From assembly GCA_900768915.1 (NCBI GenBank), contig CAAGEQ010000006.1, positions 1 to 19,252 of the forward strand: a DNA stretch of 19,252 bases, in the 5' to 3' direction. Made by a program: the position numbers and the translations under genes. Position 1 is the first letter of the stretch. Every line of letters begins with the position of its first letter. The notes beneath the pieces were generated by a model. That model was not told where the DNA came from and made no database searches. It worked only from the letters and a program-made list of their open reading frames with translations. The DNA is from Candidatus Gastranaerophilales bacterium. GTDB lineage: Bacteria; Cyanobacteriota; Vampirovibrionia; Gastranaerophilales; Gastranaerophilaceae. Shown piece after piece: positions 12,937 through 19,252 of this stretch.

Positions 12937-14190
12937 TTACGAATGCAGGTCAACAGGGCATAAGCCTTGTGAATTCAATTCTATAATTGTTTCTAAAAAC
13001 TCAATATCATTATCCTTTTTTTGTTTTAATGAATCATTTGCAATTTGTAATATTTCTTTTGTGATATCATTTACACAATGTTTTTTAACTTTCGTTTTTA
13101 ATGCTAGTCTTGGTACATTGTATCTAAATTCGGCAATATCGTTATAACTGAATTGTTTTAATAATTCTTCAGTTGCTATTAAAGCATCACTGTTATAAAA
13201 AATACCTTTATATAATGCTAATAATGAATACATATATTTTTCATCGACGCAGTCGTGGTTTCTAATTTCTATAAAGTTTCGTAGTCTAATTTCTGGGAAA
13301 AATAAATTTGCGTGTAATTTAAAATCTTCAATGGTTGCGTCATATCCTTCATAACCGTTATTGATAAATTGTTTGAAATTAATGCTACCATTTATATTGA
13401 TATATTGATTATTCCTTACAATATATATAACAGGTACATTTAAAACAGTTTTAACATAGTCTTCAAACTGCATATTTTCTTTGAATTTTGTTGCAAATCC
13501 ACATCTTTCATTATCTGTATTTAGCCATGCTAATGCTCTGAAACTTTTGTATCCTGTATCAACTCCGCCCCTGATATTTGAATTGGCATACATAGCAGTT
13601 GTAAATGGAGAAATTTTATTTGCAAGATTAAATTTTCTCATTGCATCTTGTTCATTTTTATAATCAATACCGACTTGGATACCTGCTGTTTCTCTCATCA
13701 TTACATCTGATAAAATACCCCACAAATAATTTGCCATTAATTTATATCTTTTTTTAGGTATAATTTTTATATTTTTATATGTGGTTTTTGGATAAACTCC
13801 ATAATTAAAAAGTTCAATATTATATTTATCAAAAATTTGTTTGATAGTTTGGTTTATATTGTTAATTTTGATTTGAAAGTCTTTGATAGTTTTTTGTGGT
13901 TCAAGACTTAATTCTATTTGAGAACCAGGTTCTAATGTAATTGTATCATGTAGTTTTTTTAGTCCGATAATTTCTGTATTATCAAGAATATAATCCCAAT
14001 TATCTATTTTTGCTAATTCCTGTAAAGCACTACACACCCCTGATTCACCATAATATGAAATAGTAGATTGATCTGTTTTGTTTATTGGTAATCGTTCGTA
14101 TTCTAGACCTAATAGTTCTTCTTCTTTACAACCTTGATAAAATAAGTCTGTTAAGTTTGAAAGTGATAGTTTTTCTTTGCAATGAATCAT
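12937..14190 (-). CDS. gshA: Glutamate-cysteine ligase, GCS2/EgtA-like type
   Basis: The product is predicted to join L-glutamate and L-cysteine to gamma-glutamylcysteine using ATP, the first step of glutathione (or ergothioneine-type) synthesis. The 417-residue protein has GLEYERLP at 28-35 with metal-binding E30 and E32, YYGESGVC, then TLEPGSQIELSLEP, the acidic core strand of the family, and later MMRETAGIQVGIDY. These fit the plant/alphaproteobacterial/Cyanobacterial ligase clan rather than the E. coli GshA type. No gshB is in the window, so the final thiol is unknown. AAGGAG lies before ATG and TATAAT (14212-14207) 16 bases before it. It is divergent from sbcD. The C-terminus is less conserved, and another carboxylate-amine ligase activity is possible. 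Confidence 0.82.
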   Translation of the reverse strand: MIHCKEKLSLSNLTDLFYQGCKEEELLGLEYERLPINKTDQSTISYYGESGVCSALQELAKIDNWDYILDNTEIIGLKKLHDTITLEPGSQIELSLEPQKTIKDFQIKINNINQTIKQIFDKYNIELFNYGVYPKTTYKNIKIIPKKRYKLMANYLWGILSDVMMRETAGIQVGIDYKNEQDAMRKFNLANKISPFTTAMYANSNIRGGVDTGYKSFRALAWLNTDNERCGFATKFKENMQFEDYVKTVLNVPVIYIVRNNQYININGSINFKQFINNGYEGYDATIEDFKLHANLFFPEIRLRNFIEIRNHDCVDEKYMYSLLALYKGIFYNSDALIATEELLKQFSYNDIAEFRYNVPRLALKTKVKKHCVNDITKEILQIANDSLKQKKDNDIEFLETIIELNSQGLCPVDLHS

Positions 14191-14206
14191 TTTTTCTCCT
14201 TAAATT

Positions 14207-14253
14207 ATTATACTTCGGACATTTATTTTTGTATGTTAATTTTTAAGTTAACA
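14207..14253 (-). promoter_or_regulatory. gshA -10 box and upstream inverted repeat
   Basis: TATAAT on the minus strand (14212-14207) precedes gshA. TGTTAA-8-TTAACA (14234-14253) lies upstream in the divergent gshA/sbcD region and could be an operator. No clear -35. Confidence 0.45.
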
Positions 14254-14324
14254 AATAAATTAAATAACTGTTTTACCTGTTTGTATTATTTTGTGGAGTA
14301 ATATAAAAATGAGTAGAATATTTA

Positions 14325-14353
14325 TTGTAATGGTTAGTAAATTTTAGTATAAT
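14325..14353 (+). promoter_or_regulatory. Promoter of the sbcD-sbcC-like operon
   Basis: TTGTAA (14325-14330) and consensus TATAAT (14348-14353) are 17 bases apart. GGGAGAG lies between the -10 and the ATG at 14381 as ribosome binding site. Confidence 0.75.
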
Positions 14354-14380
14354 AATCAGAGTTGGGAGAGATAGAATTTT

Positions 14381-15661
14381 ATGGCTTTTTCTTTTATACA
14401 TACGGCAGATATTCATTTAGGACGACCTTTCTCTGATTTATCCATATTGAATGATAAAATGGAGATTTGTAATCAAGCATGTAATAAATCTTTTAATAAA
14501 ATAGTTGATACTGCTATTGAAAAACATGTTGATTTTGTTCTTGTTGCAGGTGATAGTTTTGATAGTGAAGAACATGATTTGTCATCAAAATTATTGTTTA
14601 TTAATAATTTAAAAAAACTGGCTGATAATGGGATTAAATCTTATGTGATTTGTGGAAATCATGATCCAATAGAATTGTATAAAAAATATAGAAATTATTT
14701 TAAATTTAATGATAATTATAATGAAATGATTAGCATTGTTGGTGTTAATACAGAAACGAATATAGGTGTATTTAGATATAATGATGAGGTTGTAATTAAT
14801 GCTATTAGTTTTGAAACAGAATCTGCTTCTAATCCTACCAAATTGTTAAAAAAGTTAGGTAAAGATGATAATGTATTCAATATTGGTTTAATCCATTGTG
14901 ATTTAGATAAAACAGAATCAAAATATGCATCATGTTCTAGAGAAGATTTGAAGAGTTTAGATTATGATTATTATGCTTTAGGTCATATTCATATCCCTGA
15001 CTATAAAGAAAAAAATATTGTTTATGCTGGTTCACCTCAAGGTAGAACAAGAAAAGAAACCGATGCTCATGGTTTTTATTATGTTCAAGTTGATAATAAG
15101 AAAATCATAAATAAGGAATTTATTGAATCAGATATTGTTCGATTTTTGAAGGTTGATGTTGATTGTTCTAATATAGAAAATTTAGCCGATGTTTTTGATG
15201 AAATAATATCTGTTGTTAATTCAAATTATCAAAATGTTGAAATGAATTTGTTTGAAATCACTTTGACAGGAATAACAAATGTATATGAGGATTTAATTAA
15301 ACAAGAAGATTTGTTATCTGAATTTATAAAATTTTGTAGTGATAATGAACGAAATAATGTTGCAGTTTATTCAATCGTTAATGGAACAAAACCAAATGTT
15401 GATATTGATGAATTGATGGAAGATAAAGGGGTTATTGGAATTATTACTAAAAGTTTTTCAGAAAAATCAGCGATTGATATGGAACAAGTTTACGATGAAA
15501 TTGTTGGATTACATGAATCTATTTATAAAAATTTGAATTTAGAATCTGATGTTAAAAAAGAATTGATTGAGAACTTGGTCGATAATAAAGAAAATTTATT
15601 AGAAATGGCTTCTAATGAAGCAATAACCATGTGTAAAGAGATATATAATTTAGAGGTTTAA
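14381..15661 (+). CDS. DNA repair exonuclease, SbcD/Mre11 (YhaO-like) subunit
   Basis: A calcineurin-like phosphoesterase of the Mre11/SbcD clan, expected to cut DNA ends or hairpins with Mn2+ as partner of the ATPase encoded next. The 426-residue protein shows all five motifs: D10 and H12 in HTADIHLG, D58 in AGDSFD (the common form is GDLFD), N93 and H94 in CGNHDP, H in GLIHCD, and GHIHIP followed by YAGSPQGRTRKETDAHGF. The C-terminal 170 residues are acidic, helical and divergent, as expected for the part that binds the ATPase coiled coil. The length and partner fit the B. subtilis YhaO-YhaN pair better than E. coli SbcD. A clear promoter and ribosome binding site precede it. The next gene starts one base after its stop. 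Confidence 0.88.
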   Translation: MAFSFIHTADIHLGRPFSDLSILNDKMEICNQACNKSFNKIVDTAIEKHVDFVLVAGDSFDSEEHDLSSKLLFINNLKKLADNGIKSYVICGNHDPIELYKKYRNYFKFNDNYNEMISIVGVNTETNIGVFRYNDEVVINAISFETESASNPTKLLKKLGKDDNVFNIGLIHCDLDKTESKYASCSREDLKSLDYDYYALGHIHIPDYKEKNIVYAGSPQGRTRKETDAHGFYYVQVDNKKIINKEFIESDIVRFLKVDVDCSNIENLADVFDEIISVVNSNYQNVEMNLFEITLTGITNVYEDLIKQEDLLSEFIKFCSDNERNNVAVYSIVNGTKPNVDIDELMEDKGVIGIITKSFSEKSAIDMEQVYDEIVGLHESIYKNLNLESDVKKELIENLVDNKENLLEMASNEAITMCKEIYNLEV

Positions 15662-15662
15662 T

Positions 15663-18266
15663 GTGTCGTTTGAAATAAAAGAAGTACAAATAGATAGTTA
15701 TAATGATACTCATAATAAATTGATTAACAGTTTTGTTAATGGATTAAATATAATATGTGGTCCAAATGAGATTGGTAAATCTACTTTAATGACATTTATT
15801 AAAAATGTTTTTATAAGAAAAAAAACAGATGCCAAAGGTTATATTAAATGTGATGTTGATGGTGATGATGTAACATTACGAGTTGAAAGAAATAAACTTA
15901 AAGAAAATGATAAATATATTAGTAAAATAACTTCTAATGAATATAATACTGGTTTTTTAATTGATTTAGATGATTTGTTTTGGGCAAAATCAAGTGATTC
16001 TGAAGAATTGATTAATGTAATAAAAGATTCATCCGGTAACGCTGTGAATAAAAAACAAGTAGCATATTATGAATATTTGTACGGGAAAAAACAACCATTT
16101 AATCTTACAAATTCAAACAAAGCATCAAAGTCTTTTGTTTCTCAATTTGAAAAATTAAAAGAAATTGAAACAAAAATTAAGGAACTGCAAACAAAAGAAG
16201 ATGAATATAACAAAATATGTTTTGATATTGAACAGGTAGAAAAAGATATTTCTAGTAAAAAGAAATATTATTCATATATGAATTTGTTGTTGGATAAAAA
16301 TAAACTTGAAGCAAGTTCAAAACAAGTTGTTATTAATTCCAAAATATTAGAACATAAAATTGAATTTGATAATATTCGTGAAATATTAGGAGCATTAAAT
16401 TCTGCTAAATCGAAAGAAAATGATTTAGAAGTAAAAAAGAATATTTGTTCTGAAAAATATAATGAAAAGATTGAAGCATTAAATAGAATAGAAGATTTCG
16501 ATGTAGAAAAAATAAAGAAATTTGTTTTGAATATTGATGATTTAAAAGAGTCAAAAAGAATTCTTGATAATGAAACATCTGTAAATCAACAAATAATTAT
16601 ATTAAAAAATGAGATTTCAAAATTAGAAAATGATATCAATGATTTCAATATTCAGAAAAATGAATTACAGATAAAGTTAAATGAATTAAAAATTGATAGT
16701 TTTGAAGATTATCAAAAAGATAAGGAATTATTGAATAGTTATCGTACAAATTATTCTAAATTGTTAGATAATTATAAGAATATTGAAAATGCAAAAAGAC
16801 AAACAAAGTTGAATAGTTCAAATATAATTACAATATTGTTTTTTATTTTATCTTGTTTGAGTGTTTTAGGATTATTAATTTTAAGTAGTGTTCAATCTAA
16901 AATTATTTTAGCAATATTTGGTTGTGTTTCTTTGTTTGGACTTGTTAAAAGTGTAAATTCAGTACTTAAATTGAATAAAAATATTGATAAAGAAGATTAT
17001 CAAGTAGAATTAGACAAGAGTAAACAATGTATTCAAACAATTTTAGAACGATATCGTTTTGTTATAGAAGAAAATGACGATTTTGTAACTGTAGTTGATT
17101 CTGTTATACAAACAATGACTCAGAAAATATCTGAGTATAAAAATATTTCAGATAAAATATCGGATACAAATTGTGGTATTCAAAAATTGTTAAATAATAA
17201 AGTAAAACAAAGTGAATTGTTATCAAAATATAAAAAAGATTTAGACATTTTGTTAGACACGAGAAAAGAATTAACAGAGAAATTATCAATAAAAGACTTA
17301 GAAAATTTTGCAGAAATTTATGAGTATATTAAGGATATTCAAAATTTGTCTAATGAATTAAATAATGTAAATAAAGAATTGGACAATACAGAAAAATTGA
17401 GAGAAGAATTTGTTCAAAAAGTTAATGAATTTATTAAAAAAACAGAATTAGAAAATATTTCAAATATAAATAAGTATGATGATTTTGAAAATATTTTGTT
17501 ATCTATTAACAAGACAATAGAAATGAATTTAGAAAATAATCGTATCAAACAAGAATATTTATCACAATTAGAAAATTTGAATAATGAGTTGGAAACGTAT
17601 TCTAATGATATAAAAAATGAGATTGTATATGTTGATGAAGAAGTTATTTTGACAACAAAAGAAGAATTAGATGAATTAACAGAGTCAAAAGGTCGTTTGT
17701 TAAATAGTAAGGAAAATTTGGAGAATGTTTCAGGTTTGATAAAACTTCAAAATGAAAAAATGGCTGAAATAAATAAGTTAAAATCACAAATGAATAATAT
17801 TTTGGTTAAACAAATTGTTTATAATGTGATAAAAAAATCAAAAGATAAGTTTAATGAAATTCAACCTAATTTGGTTAGTGCTAAAAAGTTTTTATCAAAG
17901 ATTACTTGTGGTAAATATAATGATATTGATTTTGAAAAAAAATGTATTAGTGGGGAAAATGCTCCAGAAAAGAATTGGGACGATTTAAGTCGAGGAACAA
18001 AAGAGCAGTTGTATTTGGCATTACGTTTGGGTTATGCTGAGAATTTTTCAAAAGATAAAGATGGTAATCCAAATGGTTTGCCAGAATTACCATTGATTAT
18101 TGATGATGCATTTGTGAATTTTGATATTTTAAGAACGCAGGCATGTATTGAATGTTTACAAGAGTTTGCACAAACTCATCAAGTTTTGTATTTTACTTGT
18201 CATAAAGAGATGATAAACAAAGTTTTGAAAGATTTAAAGATTAAATGTAATATGATAGAATTGTAG
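15663..18266 (+). CDS. SbcC/Rad50-like ATPase with membrane hairpin (YhaN-like)
   Basis: The 867-residue partner of the upstream nuclease: ATP-driven clamping of DNA ends is the family role. Walker A GPNEIGKST is at 33-41. Long Asn/Lys/Glu-rich coiled coils follow, broken near 387-432 by two hydrophobic segments (ITILFFILSCLSVLGLLIL and IILAIFGCVSLFGLV), then more coiled coil. The ABC signature LSRGTKEQL starts at 775 and Walker B LPLIIDDAFVNFD has D814/D815. There is no CxxC zinc hook at the coil apex; the membrane hairpin takes its place, as in B. subtilis YhaN. The GTG start at 15663 is chosen because it continues the frame and has GAGG (15653-15656) before it; the ATG at 15661 reaches a stop after five codons. 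The pair is translationally coupled. Confidence 0.88.
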   Translation: MSFEIKEVQIDSYNDTHNKLINSFVNGLNIICGPNEIGKSTLMTFIKNVFIRKKTDAKGYIKCDVDGDDVTLRVERNKLKENDKYISKITSNEYNTGFLIDLDDLFWAKSSDSEELINVIKDSSGNAVNKKQVAYYEYLYGKKQPFNLTNSNKASKSFVSQFEKLKEIETKIKELQTKEDEYNKICFDIEQVEKDISSKKKYYSYMNLLLDKNKLEASSKQVVINSKILEHKIEFDNIREILGALNSAKSKENDLEVKKNICSEKYNEKIEALNRIEDFDVEKIKKFVLNIDDLKESKRILDNETSVNQQIIILKNEISKLENDINDFNIQKNELQIKLNELKIDSFEDYQKDKELLNSYRTNYSKLLDNYKNIENAKRQTKLNSSNIITILFFILSCLSVLGLLILSSVQSKIILAIFGCVSLFGLVKSVNSVLKLNKNIDKEDYQVELDKSKQCIQTILERYRFVIEENDDFVTVVDSVIQTMTQKISEYKNISDKISDTNCGIQKLLNNKVKQSELLSKYKKDLDILLDTRKELTEKLSIKDLENFAEIYEYIKDIQNLSNELNNVNKELDNTEKLREEFVQKVNEFIKKTELENISNINKYDDFENILLSINKTIEMNLENNRIKQEYLSQLENLNNELETYSNDIKNEIVYVDEEVILTTKEELDELTESKGRLLNSKENLENVSGLIKLQNEKMAEINKLKSQMNNILVKQIVYNVIKKSKDKFNEIQPNLVSAKKFLSKITCGKYNDIDFEKKCISGENAPEKNWDDLSRGTKEQLYLALRLGYAENFSKDKDGNPNGLPELPLIIDDAFVNFDILRTQACIECLQEFAQTHQVLYFTCHKEMINKVLKDLKIKCNMIEL

Positions 18267-18310
18267 TTTTAATATCTTGAAATAGTATATATTATTGCTT
18301 TTATCTGATT

Positions 18311-18398
18311 TGTAACAAATGTAACAAACTGAAAAATAATAGGCAATTTTATAATAAAAAATAACTTTATCATGATGTAAGGTTAGTTAGATAAAGTT
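18311..18398 (+). promoter_or_regulatory. Upstream region of the glycine-rich gene: 9-bp repeats, -10 box and leader hairpin
   Basis: TGTAACAAA occurs twice in tandem (18311-18328), 21 bases before a consensus TATAAT (18350-18355) that has no clear -35. The predicted leader contains AACTTTATC (18363-18371) pairing perfectly with GATAAAGTT (18390-18398). A regulated promoter with an activator site is plausible. Confidence 0.45.
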
Positions 18399-18421
18399 TA
18401 TTATTATAAGGTGTGTTTAAA

Positions 18422-19120
18422 ATGGTAAGTGGTGTTACAAATTTATTATCGACAGCAAAACGATATGGCGGATATGGTGCTAATTTTATTTTAGGAACAG
18501 GTTCAAATACTATTGGTGAACATGTTCAGAATGCTGTTAAGAATAGAAAAGCAACAGGTACAAGTTTTGGTAAATCTGTATTTGATGGTTTTAGTAGAGG
18601 TGTAACAGCATCCAATGCGGAAGTTGCAGAAACAGGATTTTGGACTGGAATAAGAAAATCATTTACATCAATGCCACATAATATGGCTGAAGGGTGGAGA
18701 AATGCAAATGTTGCAGATAAAAAAGGTATAAGTAAATATTTATCAAAATTAGGTGGTTCTTTGAAACCAATTGGTAAAGTAATGCCGTTTGCGTTTAACG
18801 TATTAGCATTGTTATCATCTGTACCAAGTATAATGGAACGTATTCAAGATGAAGGTATATTTGGTGGTATTAAAGAAACAGGAAAAGCAGTCGGTAAAAT
18901 GGGTATGTATGCATTAGGTTCTGCTTTGGGTGCTGCTTTTGGCGGTATTGGTGCATTTGCTGGTGCAGCAGTTGCTGGCATGTTGACTGATGTTGTATTT
19001 GGTAAGGATTATACTGTAGCCAAAGATGAAAAAGTTGCGAAACAACAAGAAATTTTAGAAAAAATGCAACAAAATCCTTATAATGTAAATCAAAATGTTG
19101 GATTAAATTATACTGCATAA
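18422..19120 (+). CDS. Glycine-rich protein of unknown function with glycine-zipper segment
   Basis: I do not recognise a family. The 232-residue product has no signal peptide. Residues 1-110 are polar with many Gly, Ser and Asn. A short hydrophobic helix FAFNVLALLSSV lies near 125-135. A glycine-zipper stretch, GMYALGSALGAAFGGIGAFAGAAVAGML, runs from about 160 to 190, followed by a charged helix with repeated K/E/Q (KVAKQQEILEKMQQ) and an Asn-rich end. Glycine zippers occur in membrane-inserting and oligomerising proteins, including some toxins and phage tail or lysis components; none is assigned here. An in-frame GTG exists at 18413, but the ATG at 18422 follows AAGG (18408-18411). After the stop, 19121-19252 holds a small TGTATAT/ATATACA hairpin (19146-19166) and nothing else seen. 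Confidence 0.75.
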   Translation: MVSGVTNLLSTAKRYGGYGANFILGTGSNTIGEHVQNAVKNRKATGTSFGKSVFDGFSRGVTASNAEVAETGFWTGIRKSFTSMPHNMAEGWRNANVADKKGISKYLSKLGGSLKPIGKVMPFAFNVLALLSSVPSIMERIQDEGIFGGIKETGKAVGKMGMYALGSALGAAFGGIGAFAGAAVAGMLTDVVFGKDYTVAKDEKVAKQQEILEKMQQNPYNVNQNVGLNYTA

Positions 19121-19252
19121 ATAAAAATATTGTTTTTATAAAAGGTGTATATCCTAAGTATATACAATGTTTCAGAGTGTAACGAAGTTAAATAAAAAAG
19201 TCAATTTAGAAAAAAGAAAAAACTTTATATAAGTACGGGAATTAAAATTTAA

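Overview
The window is AT-rich. It carries lineage-specific small proteins, a secreted protein with S-layer homology (SLH) repeats, a plant/EgtA-like glutamate-cysteine ligase and an SbcD/SbcC (YhaO/YhaN-like) pair. This mix suggests a gut Vampirovibrionia (Gastranaerophilales, the non-photosynthetic relatives of Cyanobacteria). That placement is inferred from gene content and style, not from a marker gene.

Layout. Positions 1-300 hold the 3' end of a cysteine-rich, metallothionein-like protein built from near-identical 60-bp repeats, closed by an intrinsic terminator. A CxxCxxCC-domain (YkgJ-like) gene follows. Positions 995-3466 are a tight bioF-bioG-bioC cluster for early biotin (pimeloyl) synthesis, with overlapping genes. 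On the minus strand, cca (tRNA CCA addition) is followed by rnhB (RNase HII), which overlaps the end of bioC. Two small minus-strand genes of unknown function, with strong hairpins, lie at 5293-6048. secA is at 6283-8913, followed by an unknown 312-residue protein (8994-9932).

Positions 9933-12936 are dominated by repeats. Short palindromic repeats lead into a highly structured element of about 360 bp (copy A), then a minus-strand SLH gene, then a second copy of the element (copy B) in the same orientation. A rearranged, partly inverted relative (C) lies beyond it. This is the most unusual part of the window: the copies fold into long nested hairpins, and one hairpin keeps its pairing in C although the paired bases differ.

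The right side has gshA (minus) divergent from an sbcD/sbcC-like operon (14381-18266), whose ATPase carries a membrane hairpin in the middle of its coiled coil. A glycine-rich, possibly membrane-inserting protein of unknown function (18422-19120) closes the window.

Three genes (the YkgJ-like gene, rnhB and cca) have a -10 box ending exactly six bases before ATG and no Shine-Dalgarno sequence, which points to leaderless mRNAs. The other main genes have clear ribosome binding sites.
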